DNA of 64,000 nt from Bin87 sp034420475 (GCA_034420475.1 DAOULH010000102.1:1-64000), one strand, 5' to 3'. Positions 7,143 through 15,950 are shown, counted from the first letter of the stretch. The notes: generated by a model not told the origin, from the letters alone. Made by a program: numbers and translations.

Positions 7143-8921
7143 CTACACCAATCCCTCCGCGCGCGCTTCGGCCAGCGTGGCCTCGAAGGCGGCCAACGTG
7201 GCGTCGATGTCTGCCTCGGAGTGGGTTGCGGACACCAGGAACGCGTCGCGGCCCATGATGTCGATGCCGTGGTTCTGCAGGCCGCGCTTGATTCCGGTGA
7301 CCGCCGGCGTGGCGGCGGCGCGCTTGATCTGACGGTCGACTTCCGGCCCGAATTCGTTGTCGAAATCGCCCTCGGCCAGGGTGAAGTGGATCATGGAGGC
7401 GATACCGTAGGCGTGTCCGCCCACCTCCATGCGGGTGAACACCTCGTTGAGCCCCGCTTTGAGCCGCGCCGCCATGGCGTCGGCCTGCTCGTTCAACGGC
7501 TCGGCGGCGATGAGTTCCAGGCAGGTCGCTCCGGCCACCGCAGACAGGGGATTGCCGTTGAAGGTGCCCGGGTGGTACACGCGCTCGGTATTGTCCCATT
7601 CGGGATCGCCGCGCTGGGCGATCATGTCCACGATGTCGGCCTTGCCGCCCACGGCTCCGCCGGGGAGGGCGCCGGCCACGATCTTGGCCATGGTGGTCAG
7701 ATCGGGGGTGACACCGTAACGGACCTGCGCCCCGCCGGGCGACGCGCGGAATCCGGTGACCACCTCGTCGAAAATCAGGACCACGCCGTGCTGGTCGCAT
7801 AGCTGGCGCAAGCCCGCCAGGTATTGCGGCACGTTGAACGGCAGCTGACCGTAGTGGGCGCCGGTGGGTTCCAGGATGATGGCGGCGATGTCGGTGTCGC
7901 GCTCCATGGCCTGCTGCACCGCGTTCAGGTTCCCGGCCGGCACGATAATCATGCTGCCCCAGGACTCCGCGGGAATCCCCGGCGCCGGACGGTCTGAGCC
8001 GGCCATGGCGTAGTCGTGCCAGCCGTGGAAGTGGTCCTGTAGCTTGATGACCTTATTGCGCCCGGTGTAAGCGCGGGCCAGGCGCATGGCCATCAACGTC
8101 GCTTCCGTGCCGCTGCTGTGGAAGCGCACCCGTTCCACGGCCGGCATCAGGTTCATTATCGCTCGGGCCCAGCGGAGTTCCTCATCGGTGCAGGCGCCGA
8201 GGTGGGTGCCCCGCCGGATCTGCTCCGACACGGCGTCGGCGATGGCAGGATGGGAATGGCCCAGCAATAGCGCGCCGTGGCCGGACACGTAGTCGATGTA
8301 CTCGTTGCCGTCCACGTCCCACTTGCGTGGCCCCTGTCCGTGGGTGATGTACAGGGGGAAGGGTTCAGCGTAACGGTTATCGTGGGTGACGCCTCCGGGG
8401 AAAATGCCCACGGCGTCACGATAACGTTCGGCGGAGCCGGCGTGGTTGGCGATGTACTGTTCCAGGATTGTGGGCATTTTGATACTCCCGTTTGCGGGTG
8501 TTGGAGAGGGTTGAGACAAGCTGCGTGGAATGGACGCCGTTTCGACCGCGGTGGCCCAATCAGCCGCCATCAGGAGACGGACCACGATTTGGGACAGTCT
8601 TTCTTCGCTGGCCGTTACCGCTTCGCCCCGAAAATACGCTTCGACAATGTCGCGCTCTTCATCGTCAAGACACTGCATCGCTTCCTGCGTGTCTGCGGGC
8701 AGTTCCGCGATGAGTTCAGCCAAAGACAAAGGGCGTCGTTGCGGCGGAATCTGCGGATTTTCCTCCGGGGGCAGGCCGAAGTAATTGCGGGCCGCGTTGT
8801 ACAGCATGGCCGCTTCCCGCGCGTAATCCTCATCGCTCAGGGTAGACCACTCATCCCCATTTAGCGACTCGATGGTTTCCCGTTCCTCGTCATCAAGGTA
8901 TGGATATTCAAAGTACGCCAT
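7143..8921 (-). CDS. GSA-aminomutase-like enzyme with antitoxin-like N-terminal extension
   Basis: The frame gives 592 aa without a stop. Residues 149-592 (from an internal ATG at 8477, with GGGAG upstream) are a complete class III PLP enzyme of the glutamate-1-semialdehyde aminomutase type. It shows SSGTEATLMA, FDEVVTGFR, and a PLP lysine in TTMAKIVAGALPGG. Residues 1-about 126 are unrelated: acidic, starting MAYFEYPYLDDEERETIES, like antitoxins paired with BrnT-like toxins. That toxin-like gene ends 2 bases upstream. Either an antitoxin gene lost its stop and fused to the enzyme, or translation mostly restarts at 8477. No heme genes are nearby, so the aminotransferase substrate is uncertain and hemL is not claimed. 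Confidence 0.8.
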   Translation of the reverse strand: MAYFEYPYLDDEERETIESLNGDEWSTLSDEDYAREAAMLYNAARNYFGLPPEENPQIPPQRRPLSLAELIAELPADTQEAMQCLDDEERDIVEAYFRGEAVTASEERLSQIVVRLLMAADWATAVETASIPRSLSQPSPTPANGSIKMPTILEQYIANHAGSAERYRDAVGIFPGGVTHDNRYAEPFPLYITHGQGPRKWDVDGNEYIDYVSGHGALLLGHSHPAIADAVSEQIRRGTHLGACTDEELRWARAIMNLMPAVERVRFHSSGTEATLMAMRLARAYTGRNKVIKLQDHFHGWHDYAMAGSDRPAPGIPAESWGSMIIVPAGNLNAVQQAMERDTDIAAIILEPTGAHYGQLPFNVPQYLAGLRQLCDQHGVVLIFDEVVTGFRASPGGAQVRYGVTPDLTTMAKIVAGALPGGAVGGKADIVDMIAQRGDPEWDNTERVYHPGTFNGNPLSAVAGATCLELIAAEPLNEQADAMAARLKAGLNEVFTRMEVGGHAYGIASMIHFTLAEGDFDNEFGPEVDRQIKRAAATPAVTGIKRGLQNHGIDIMGRDAFLVSATHSEADIDATLAAFEATLAEARAEGLV

Positions 8922-8923
8922 CT

Positions 8924-9250
8924 TTATCGCCCTCTTTCCAATCCGTGCCTGGACATTCGTCTCCCGTCCGGGTAAGCCGTCACGAAATACCTGGTATCAG
9001 CGTCAAGTTGATAATACGGGACTGAATAAAGATACCCGCGCACCATCACCAGCAACAAATGTTGCTCAGGATAACGTAGAGGGTTATGGTGACGTTCTAT
9101 GCCTACAATGTCGCTCTGTATGACTTTTATTGCTACATCCTCGAATGCTATCCCTCGGTGGCGTTTTAACAAGCTGTTTTTATCCTCTGACCAAGTGAAT
9201 TTCATCGGCGCACCATCGTCGGGCCGATAACGGATAGTCAGCGCCGGCAT
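8924..9250 (-). CDS. BrnT-like toxin
   Basis: 108 aa from the ATG at 9250; an internal ATG at 9205 (MKFTWSEDKN) is where the conserved domain begins. The core reads FTWSEDKNSLLKRHRGIAFE, then a beta-rich segment ending YFVTAYPDGRRMSR, which resembles small RelE-fold ribonuclease toxins of the BrnT type. A -10 box TACAAT at 9257-9262 lies only 6 bases before the 9250 ATG, suggesting a leaderless message. It ends 2 bases before the antitoxin-like segment of the next gene, the normal arrangement of toxin first, antitoxin second. Activity is inferred from family and context. Confidence 0.6.
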   Translation of the reverse strand: MPALTIRYRPDDGAPMKFTWSEDKNSLLKRHRGIAFEDVAIKVIQSDIVGIERHHNPLRYPEQHLLLVMVRGYLYSVPYYQLDADTRYFVTAYPDGRRMSRHGLERGR

Positions 9251-9256
9251 AGGCCG

Positions 9257-9262
9257 ATTGTA
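9257..9262 (-). promoter_or_regulatory. Putative -10 box for toxin-antitoxin operon
   Basis: Minus-strand TGCTACAAT, a good -10 hexamer preceded by TG. Initiation about 7 bases downstream would fall on the ATG at 9250, giving a leaderless transcript. No clear -35 hexamer is seen in the GC-rich sequence upstream. Confidence 0.4.
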
Positions 9263-9279
9263 GCATAGCGCGGCGCCGG

Positions 9280-10635
9280 TTATGCTCTGACGGCTGCGGG
9301 CGGTTCTCCAGTCAGCTCCGGCGGCTTCTTGATGAACAGAAAGCACGCGCCGGCCAGGAAGGCGCAGATCGCCCCCGGGATTATCGCGTAGTCGTAGTGC
9401 CCGAAACGGTCTGCCACCCAACCGGCGTACACGGGTGACGCCACCAGCGCCCAGGCGTAGGCGAAGGTGATGTACCCCCGCAAGGTGGCAAACCTGGTGC
9501 GGCCGTAGTACTCACCCAGCGCGGCCCACACGATCACGCCGGCTCCGTCCATCATGCCCTCGCACACGATGAACGCCACCACCAGGGTTATGCCCACCGC
9601 CGTCTGCCAATCGCCCATCCACAGGCAGAGGTATCCGATCCCTTCCACCGTCAGACTCAGGAACATGATGGTTTTCTTGGATACCCGGTCGCCCATGTAC
9701 CCCATGACCAGCCGTGACACGAAGTTGATGGCGGACATTGCGCCGATCAGGTTCGCCGCCATTTGGGTGCTCATGCCCTTGTCGTCAACCATAATCGGAA
9801 AAAGGCTGATCAGGATGCCCAGGGTAGCCATTTGCCGCAGCCCGGCGCCGACGAGCAAGAGCCAGTAGGCCTGGGTTCGCAGGGCCTCACGCACCGTGTA
9901 GTCCCGCGTTTCGCGCCGGGCCGCAGCCGAACCGGGACGCGCGGGAGGCGGCCTGGTGGCGCCGTCCGGCAGCAGTCCCATGTCCTCGGGACGATTTCTG
10001 AACCAGAAGCACAAGGGCAGCAGGATCACGGCGTAAAACGCCCCCGAAGCGATGAGGCCCCACCGCAGTCCGGCCCGGTCGATCAGCAGGTTCATCGTTG
10101 GGATCAGCGCCAGGCCGCCCAGGGATGCCACCGCGGCCAGTATGGATATCGCCAGCGCCCGACGCCGGTGGAACCATTGATTCAGGCCGGCGAAGCAGGC
10201 GTGCTGGAAACCCATGCTGTTGCCCAGCGATACCAAGCCCAGATAAATGAGCGCGAAGCCCCAGAACCCGGGCAGCCAGAAGGCCATGATGAAGTAACCG
10301 ACGACGGTTATTATCAATGACGGAACCAGCACCTTGCGGTTGCCGAATTTGTCGATCAACCACCCGGCCAACGGGCCCTCCAGCCCGCCTTCGGCGCGCG
10401 CTATCGAAAAAACCAAGTTCGTTTGTGCCTGGGTAATGCCCAACTGCTCGCGGATGGGCAGCACCAGCACGCCGAACCCGCGGAAGAAAATGCCGCTGGC
10501 GAAGAAACTCATCACCGAGGTGACGACGACCATCCACCAGCCGTAATAGATGCGCCCGCCGGAAGACACCCCTCCCGTGGGCGCGGCGCCCGCTCGTTCC
10601 TCTGTCCTAGCCACTAGTTCGACGTCAACTCGCAT
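9280..10635 (-). CDS. MFS transporter
   Basis: 451 aa with about 12 hydrophobic helices and a central charged loop near residues 215-240. The loop between helices 2 and 3 has GWLIDKFGNRKV, the MFS motif GxLxDrxGrrxv, and the equivalent MGYMGDRVSKK appears in the second half. The layout resembles oxalate/formate- or monocarboxylate-type MFS permeases (opening YYGWWMVVV). Substrate cannot be read from sequence. Start at ATG 10635 is preferred (GGTGA six to seven bases upstream); a GTG at 10644 is possible. Cytoplasmic membrane. Confidence 0.85.
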   Translation of the reverse strand: MRVDVELVARTEERAGAAPTGGVSSGGRIYYGWWMVVVTSVMSFFASGIFFRGFGVLVLPIREQLGITQAQTNLVFSIARAEGGLEGPLAGWLIDKFGNRKVLVPSLIITVVGYFIMAFWLPGFWGFALIYLGLVSLGNSMGFQHACFAGLNQWFHRRRALAISILAAVASLGGLALIPTMNLLIDRAGLRWGLIASGAFYAVILLPLCFWFRNRPEDMGLLPDGATRPPPARPGSAAARRETRDYTVREALRTQAYWLLLVGAGLRQMATLGILISLFPIMVDDKGMSTQMAANLIGAMSAINFVSRLVMGYMGDRVSKKTIMFLSLTVEGIGYLCLWMGDWQTAVGITLVVAFIVCEGMMDGAGVIVWAALGEYYGRTRFATLRGYITFAYAWALVASPVYAGWVADRFGHYDYAIIPGAICAFLAGACFLFIKKPPELTGEPPAAVRA

Positions 10636-10780
10636 CAAATTCACCCGGCCTATCCGCCATCGGCGGGCAGGCCGGGTGCAAACACAACGCGGGCCAGTGT
10701 ACCCTCCGGGTTGTGTTAGGGCAACGCGAAAGAGAATGCGACAGGGGTTCCAAAGTAACCCGCAGCGTACCAGCCGTTGC

Positions 10781-10786
10781 TATAAT
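10781..10786 (+). promoter_or_regulatory. Putative -10 box upstream of SMP-30 gene
   Basis: Perfect TATAAT 35 bases before the ATG at 10822. A consensus -35 is not visible. The following 5' leader is short and contains the GGAGG ribosome-binding site at 10811-10815. Confidence 0.45.
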
Positions 10787-10821
10787 CGGCCGTAATTCAC
10801 CCGCATGACTGGAGGCTAACG

Positions 10822-11724
10822 ATGGCTGAGGATTTGTCCGGGCTGCTTGCCGAAACCGAACTCACGCTGCTCGACGGGAACCAGGTCCGCACTGAGGGTC
10901 CGCTGTGGCATCCCGGTGGGTATTTGACCTTCGTTGACCTGGAGCGTCAGCAGTTGCTCAAGTGGGATCCGCAAACGCGCGAGACCACGGTGGTCCGCGA
11001 GAACACCGGCGAGGGCAACGGCTGCACCCTGGACCGACAAGGGAATCTCTTGATGTGTGAAGGCGCCGATCACCGCTGCGTCACGCGCATGGACGCGGAC
11101 GGCAACGTCACCTCCATCGCCGACCGTTGGGACGGCAAGCGGTTCAACAAACCCAACGACGTCATCTGCCGCACCGACGGAACGGTTTATTTCACGGATC
11201 CCCACCTGCGCTTTCCGGAGGAACTGCGCGAGATTCCTTTCGCCGGCGTGTACCGTATTGACCCGGCCGGGAACGTGCACCTGGCAACTGACGAATGCGA
11301 GTACTCAAACGGTCTCGCCCTGTCCCCGGACGAATCGGTGCTGTACGTGGCCATCAGCCGGGCGGAGCCGGCGGATTTCGACCGGGAGGAAAATGGGGAA
11401 TTTTGTCCCAACCGACGCATCCGAGCCTTCGACGTCGCTGCCGACGGGACATTGAGCGGCAATCGCATCCTCATCGAAATGGGGTCGGACGCCCCAGGCG
11501 TGCCCGACGGCATGAAAGTGGACACCGCCGGCCGGGTCTGGTGCACCGGCTCGGGCGGGGTTTGGATCGTTTCGCCCGATGGAGAGCGCCTGGGAGTGCT
11601 GGAAACTCCGGAGGTTACGCGGAACATCTGCTTTGGCGGCGACGACATGCGCACGCTGTTTCTGACTTCGGGTCAGTCGCTCTACAGCATCCGCGTGACC
11701 ACGCCGGGGATTGGGGCTTTCTGA
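10822..11724 (+). CDS. SMP-30/gluconolactonase family protein
   Basis: 300 aa six-bladed propeller of the SMP-30/gluconolaconase/LRE type, which hydrolyses sugar or other lactones with a bound divalent metal. Family landmarks visible: TEGPLWHPGG near residue 24 (metal-ligand Glu), NKPNDVICRTDGTVYFTDP near 109, SNGLALSPDESVLYVA near 161 and VPDGMKVDTAGRVWCTG near 226, where Asp is a metal ligand and the catalytic base in the family. GGAGG lies 6 bases before the ATG. Its stop abuts the stop of the convergent gene at 11725. Substrate unknown. Confidence 0.9.
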   Translation: MAEDLSGLLAETELTLLDGNQVRTEGPLWHPGGYLTFVDLERQQLLKWDPQTRETTVVRENTGEGNGCTLDRQGNLLMCEGADHRCVTRMDADGNVTSIADRWDGKRFNKPNDVICRTDGTVYFTDPHLRFPEELREIPFAGVYRIDPAGNVHLATDECEYSNGLALSPDESVLYVAISRAEPADFDREENGEFCPNRRIRAFDVAADGTLSGNRILIEMGSDAPGVPDGMKVDTAGRVWCTGSGGVWIVSPDGERLGVLETPEVTRNICFGGDDMRTLFLTSGQSLYSIRVTTPGIGAF

Positions 11725-12153
11725 CTACTGGGCTCGGCGTTGTGGAAACGGCGGGGCGCTATGGGGAAAGCTACCCTGCCCTGCCGTTTCCAGCTCTTCG
11801 GGGGGCAGCAGTTCGTCCAGGTCGATGCCCTGCCGCATAAGACGAGATTTGATAGTGGCGCGCTCAACGGCACGGCCAGTGGCCAGACCGCTCGCTAGGC
11901 CGGAAGCGCGGCCGGCTTTCCAAGCGACGATTTCGGCCTCCGTACGCTTCTTGGCGGCGCGGGCCTCCTTAAAGTAGCCCCACAGCAAAAAGAGGGCATC
12001 AATGTGTTTGAAAACCCATGGTCCCGTCAAATCGCTGCTCCGCGGAAAACGGGGCGCGTGGTAGGGTTGCCAGGCACCCGGTGGAGACAGAACCTCGTCC
12101 GGGTCGTGGCCGTTTTCTATCAGCTTGGCGCGTAATTCAGTCCTACATTCCAT
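11725..12153 (-). CDS. Hypothetical protein
   Basis: 142 aa, unrecognised family. N-terminus MECRTELRAKLIENGHDPDEVLSP suggests a small helical domain; the middle has a helical Ala/Lys/Glu-rich stretch (FKEARAAKKRTEAEIVAWKAG) and a short SGLASGLATGRA repeat; the C-terminus is Pro-rich. No signal peptide or membrane helix. It is convergent with the SMP-30 gene with no gap, and divergent from the acetyltransferase gene with 23 bases between starts. Function unknown. Confidence 0.5.
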   Translation of the reverse strand: MECRTELRAKLIENGHDPDEVLSPPGAWQPYHAPRFPRSSDLTGPWVFKHIDALFLLWGYFKEARAAKKRTEAEIVAWKAGRASGLASGLATGRAVERATIKSRLMRQGIDLDELLPPEELETAGQGSFPHSAPPFPQRRAQ

Positions 12154-12176
12154 TCGCCTATTTTACACTTTTCACA

Positions 12177-12734
12177 ATGCAGCTAATAGATTTGGCCGTT
12201 GTAAATCGGGCAGCCACCCACCAGGCCGCGATCTTGCTGGTTGAGGGCTTCGCCGAGCATTGGCCCGACGCCTGGCCTGATCTGGGCGCCGCCGCGCGGC
12301 ACGTGGGCCAATGTCTCGCCGATGACCGCATCTGCCGCGCCGCGGTTTCAGATGACGGCGAACGGCTCGGCTGGACGGCGGCGGAACCCCTGTACGGCGG
12401 GAACGTATGGGAACTCAACGTTATTGTGGTTCAACCGTCTCACCAACGCCAGGGCATTGGTCGTGCGCTGCTGGAGGACATGGAAGGTCAAGTCGCGCAA
12501 CGGGGCGGCCTCACGATCTGGCTGGGTTCCGACGACGAGGATGGCATGACGTCCCTGGCCGGTGTTGACCTCTACCCCGACCCCCTGTGGCACTTGGCGC
12601 GCATCACCAACTTCAAGGGCCATCCATACGAGTTCTGCCGGAAGATGGGTTTTGCCGTCGCTGGAGTTCTTCCGGATGCCAACGGGCGCGGCAAACCGGA
12701 TATCTTCCTCGCCAAGTCGGTGACGCCGCGCTGA
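12177..12734 (+). CDS. GNAT acetyltransferase, AAC(6')-like
   Basis: 185 aa from the ATG at 12177 (the frame is open further upstream, but that part overlaps the divergent gene). Acetyl-CoA-binding GNAT motif A is VQPSHQRQGIGRALL near residue 90. The second half, with SLAGVDLYPDPLWHL, GHPYEFCRKMGF and GVLPDANGRGKPDIFLAK, follows the aminoglycoside 6'-N-acetyltransferase subfamily closely. Such enzymes acetylate aminoglycosides, but chromosomal homologues may have other amine substrates. The genomic setting shows no mobile element or resistance cassette, so an intrinsic role is more likely. Confidence 0.8.
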   Translation: MQLIDLAVVNRAATHQAAILLVEGFAEHWPDAWPDLGAAARHVGQCLADDRICRAAVSDDGERLGWTAAEPLYGGNVWELNVIVVQPSHQRQGIGRALLEDMEGQVAQRGGLTIWLGSDDEDGMTSLAGVDLYPDPLWHLARITNFKGHPYEFCRKMGFAVAGVLPDANGRGKPDIFLAKSVTPR

Positions 12735-12807
12735 TTGACGCCAAATTGTGGTAAAACAAGGCTGACCCCAAGGGATCGCCACACGCAATGACAACGAGGA
12801 GGCTCAA

Positions 12808-13728
12808 ATGACCACCGCCACCAATGTCGTCGGCAACGGCGCGCACACTTACGAATTCGACCGCAACTGGGCACAGGTTCCCGATGGCATTCCGATGCCG
12901 GCCGCGGCGGTCTTCGGCGACGACGAGGATCGCGTCTATTGCTTCAACCGCAATCCGGACCATCCGATCATGGTGTTCGACCGGGACGGCAAGTTCGTCA
13001 AGTCCTGGGGCGCCGGGATGTTCGAGTTCCCCCATGCCATCATCATCGACCAGTGGGGCTACGTGTGGCTCGTGGACCGCAACATGGGCCAGATTTTCAA
13101 GCTCACCAAGGACGGCGAGTTGGTGCTGACCCTGGGCGAATACGGCTACCGTTCCGACACCGGAGCGGACAACACCGCGTTCGATTCCAACTCCTGGCAC
13201 CAGGTGGTGCGCGGCGCCGACCCCTTCAACATGCCGGCCGGAATCGCGCTGAACGACGCTGGCGAGATCTACATCGCCGACGGTTACGCCAACGCCCGGG
13301 TGCACAAGTTCACGCCCACCGGCGAGCACATCTTCTCGTGGGGCGAACCGGGCGCGGGCCCCGGACAGTTCAACCTGCCGCACGGCGCCTGGATCAACCG
13401 GCAGGGCAATCTCCTGATCGCCGACCGCGAAAACGACCGTGTCCAGGTCTTCAACCAGGACGGCACGCACGTCACCGACTGGCCCAGCAAGCTGATTGGC
13501 CCCGCCGTCATCTGCATCGACGACGATGACGTGGCTTACGTGGCGGAGCACAACGGCGGTATGCTCAGCATCCTGGACGCGAATGGAGAGCGGCTGGCCC
13601 AATGGGGTGACCTGACCCACCGCAGCTGCCACGGCGTTTGGGTGGACAGCCAGAAAGACCTGTACGTGGTTGAGCCCTATGAGGGAAGCTCCGGCCGCAC
13701 GGTGGTGAAGTACACCCGTAAGGGTTAG
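12808..13728 (+). CDS. NHL-repeat propeller, amidating-lyase-like
   Basis: 306 aa, built of NHL repeats: FEFPHAIIIDQWGYVWLVDR, FNMPAGIALNDAGEIYIADG and FNLPHGAWINRQGNLLIADR mark successive blades. This arrangement resembles the peptidyl-alpha-hydroxyglycine alpha-amidating lyase group of six-bladed propellers, but a lyase activity is not established for bacterial members. No signal peptide. AGGAGG precedes the ATG (AACGAGGAGGCTCAA). A good terminator follows at 13751-13781, so it is probably transcribed alone or with the acetyltransferase gene 73 bases upstream. Confidence 0.8.
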   Translation: MTTATNVVGNGAHTYEFDRNWAQVPDGIPMPAAAVFGDDEDRVYCFNRNPDHPIMVFDRDGKFVKSWGAGMFEFPHAIIIDQWGYVWLVDRNMGQIFKLTKDGELVLTLGEYGYRSDTGADNTAFDSNSWHQVVRGADPFNMPAGIALNDAGEIYIADGYANARVHKFTPTGEHIFSWGEPGAGPGQFNLPHGAWINRQGNLLIADRENDRVQVFNQDGTHVTDWPSKLIGPAVICIDDDDVAYVAEHNGGMLSILDANGERLAQWGDLTHRSCHGVWVDSQKDLYVVEPYEGSSGRTVVKYTRKG

Positions 13729-13750
13729 TCGGCACACTGTGCGAATTGTG

Positions 13751-13781
13751 CAGGGGCGGCAGCATACCCGCCCCTGTTTTT
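13751..13781 (+). terminator. Rho-independent terminator
   Basis: CAGGGGCGG (13751-13759) pairs with CCGCCCCTG (13768-13776) around an 8-base loop and is followed by TTTTT. It lies 23 bases after the stop of the NHL propeller gene. Confidence 0.85.
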
Positions 13782-13823
13782 GTGCGAATTCCGTTCAGCG
13801 CATTTTTTAGTTTCGCAACGATA

Positions 13824-13854
13824 TTGAGCAATTCGCGCAATATCCGATTATAAT
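13824..13854 (+). promoter_or_regulatory. Putative promoter for hypothetical gene at 13978
   Basis: TTGAGC (13824-13829) and a perfect TATAAT (13849-13854) with a 19-base spacer, longer than ideal. Initiation near 13861 would give a leader of about 115 bases before the ATG at 13978. Confidence 0.45.
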
Positions 13855-13977
13855 GCGCAGCCGAACGCGCTCCTGTTCCCTTGCGGCTTTACGCCGGCTC
13901 TATCGCGATCAGGGTTGCTCGCGCGTAAAAATTCCCGCGGACTCTACTCCCCCCACTCACTCAGAGGATGTACAGCA

Positions 13978-14424
13978 ATGGCAACCGTCACGCTCAACAT
14001 CTCCGGCGACAGTCAGGAGGTGATTTCGGTGATCCGTTCCCTGGCAAGGCAACACGAACGAGCAAACGCTCCGGTCGAATTGGAAACGCCGACGGTCACA
14101 AGCGGCGCTCCCATGGCCAGCGTGGCTCCAGAGCCGCGAGAGCATTCGTGGACTGCCGCCACCGCGCGGGACACTCGCAGCAACGTATCTGCGGACGCGC
14201 AGCGGTTGTTGGACGCGCTGGTGCGCGCCCCAGACAATCAGATGCACATTGATGAGATTTACAGCCAGCTCGAGCTGGACCGTTACGGCCTGATCGGCGC
14301 GCGGCGTTCCATCTCCGCCGCCCTCAGGCGCAATGCGGCGACGGCCAACGCTACCCTGCTTTCCACCAAGGACCGCCGCGTTACCCTGAGCAGCGAATAC
14401 GCGGACGCGATTTCAGTGGTGTAG
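13978..14424 (+). CDS. Hypothetical protein
   Basis: 148 aa, unrecognised. AGAGGA lies about 10 bases before the ATG at 13978, and MATVTLNISGD gives a natural N-terminus, so the longer open frame to 13915 is not used here. Residues 1-30 look like a beta strand plus helix (SQEVISVIRSLARQHERA). A Pro/Ser/Ala-rich linker follows. The last 75 residues (AQRLLDALVRAPDNQMHIDE, then RRSISAALRRN) look like a winged-helix DNA-binding domain. A small regulator is possible but not shown. Confidence 0.6.
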   Translation: MATVTLNISGDSQEVISVIRSLARQHERANAPVELETPTVTSGAPMASVAPEPREHSWTAATARDTRSNVSADAQRLLDALVRAPDNQMHIDEIYSQLELDRYGLIGARRSISAALRRNAATANATLLSTKDRRVTLSSEYADAISVV

Positions 14425-14477
14425 AAAGCCGGCGCCGCGTTGCATCGTGACCCGCAAGGATCAGGGTCGCTGAAGGA

Positions 14478-15890
14478 TCATGCCACCCGCTCCGGCCACA
14501 CCGGGTCGTGATACCCCAGCGGCACCGTGGGCCTTGCCCAATACGGTTGCGTTTCGGAAAGCTGCACCGTCGGAGCCAGGTGCTTCAATTGGCCCGCCGG
14601 CACCTGGCTGGTAGTGCACCACCGGCTGATCTCATCGGCGCTGAAATCCGAGGCCACGTCGCCCAGGTCGGATTCGGGCACCTGTCCCCGGTCGACCAGC
14701 CATTTGCCGATTTGCGCCAGGGAAATCCTGACGAGCCAGCTCCCGCCTTCCCGGGAGCGGCGCGCCAGGGCGGTCAGCGCGCCGTAGGCCATCAGGTATC
14801 CGGTCAGGTAGTCGATGGCGGACACCGGGTAGAACTGCGGTCCGGGTTCGACACCAGGGAACAACTGCCCCTGCCGGTCCGTGATGCCGCTGACGGTCTG
14901 AACGACCGTATCGAAACCGCGGCGGTCAGCCCACGGTCCAACGCGCCCGAAGGCCGACAACGAAACGTAAACGATACCGGGCCGGAGTTTCGCCAGGTCT
15001 TCCGGAGCGAGACCGCGTTGCCCCAGCGTCCCCGGGCGGTAGCCTTGTGAGAACACATCGGCCTGGCTGACCAGATGGCGCATGGTAGCGAGGTCCTGCG
15101 CGTCCCTGAGATCCAGGCGTGTGGACAGCTTGCCGTGGCCGGTGTCGAATTCCTGGGCCTCGCTGCTGGGCAGGTGCTCGGCGGTAACTTTCATAACGTC
15201 CGCGCCGTGCTCTGCCAGGGTGCGGGCGCAAGTAGGGCCGGCCAGGACGCGGGTCAGGTCCAGAACCCGTATCCCCGAAAGTGGGCGGGAACCTTCGGGC
15301 AGCGGTTCCGGCGGGCTGTCGGCGATCTTGTCGATTTCAAGCAGGGGCAAAGACGCCACGGCGGCCGATTGGGGATGCTGTGCCCACTCTTCCATGGACC
15401 GCACCATGCCGCCGGCCCCGCGGGCGGCGATGATCGCCTCTTCCAATTCCAGGGCGTCCCATTTCGCCACCGCTTGCCGCACGGCTTCCCGATCTTCCGG
15501 CACGCCCAGCACGCTCAACGCCGCTTCCCGATGATTCGGGAAGTTGCAGTGCAGGTAGCTCCACCGGCCGTTTTGGGCGGGATAAACGCCCATCACCGAA
15601 GGCCGTTCTCCGGCTGCCGGCGCGCCGTTGAGGGTCATGTACCGGCTGCTGCGCAGCGATGCCGCGGCCTGCCGGGCGTCCACCGCGATGTCCTGACGGC
15701 GTCCTGTCCGCGTCTCCCACAGATCGGATACGGCCAGTCCGACCGCGGCCAGGCTGGCGGTGGCCGCTTCACCGATGCGGAACGGCGTCGGCAGGATCGG
15801 GTCGACGCCTCCGGTGAACGAAACTCGCGAAGCCTGCTCCGGATCGCAGCCCGGAATGGTGAGCAAGGTTGATAGAATCTGGTCAGCCAC
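14478..15890 (-). CDS. CaiB/BaiF CoA-transferase family III protein
   Basis: 470 aa, starting at a GTG (15890) with AAAGGA 7 bases upstream; a GTG at 15929 would add 13 residues. Family III CoA transferases move CoA between carboxylic acids through a covalent aspartyl intermediate. The second half carries the family's typical block SGIRVLDLTRVLAGPTCARTLAEHGADVMKV followed by DLRDAQDLATMRHLVSQADV and GYRPGTLGQRGL; the first half matches the fused-domain layout of longer members. The catalytic Asp cannot be pinned with certainty (expected near the FDTGHGKLSTRLDL segment). It stands alone, with no acyl-CoA dehydrogenase beside it. Confidence 0.85.
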   Translation of the reverse strand: MADQILSTLLTIPGCDPEQASRVSFTGGVDPILPTPFRIGEAATASLAAVGLAVSDLWETRTGRRQDIAVDARQAAASLRSSRYMTLNGAPAAGERPSVMGVYPAQNGRWSYLHCNFPNHREAALSVLGVPEDREAVRQAVAKWDALELEEAIIAARGAGGMVRSMEEWAQHPQSAAVASLPLLEIDKIADSPPEPLPEGSRPLSGIRVLDLTRVLAGPTCARTLAEHGADVMKVTAEHLPSSEAQEFDTGHGKLSTRLDLRDAQDLATMRHLVSQADVFSQGYRPGTLGQRGLAPEDLAKLRPGIVYVSLSAFGRVGPWADRRGFDTVVQTVSGITDRQGQLFPGVEPGPQFYPVSAIDYLTGYLMAYGALTALARRSREGGSWLVRISLAQIGKWLVDRGQVPESDLGDVASDFSADEISRWCTTSQVPAGQLKHLAPTVQLSETQPYWARPTVPLGYHDPVWPERVA

Positions 15891-15950
15891 TATGAAATCC
15901 TTTGCTTTGCGCCTTTCTGGAATTTTCACGTGTACTCGGTTTCGTAAATT

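Noticed and set aside
7143..8477. Naming the aminotransferase hemL
   Set aside because: The enzyme fits the GSA-aminomutase superfamily, but no heme genes are adjacent and the PLP-lysine region AKIVAGALPGG differs from typical HemL.
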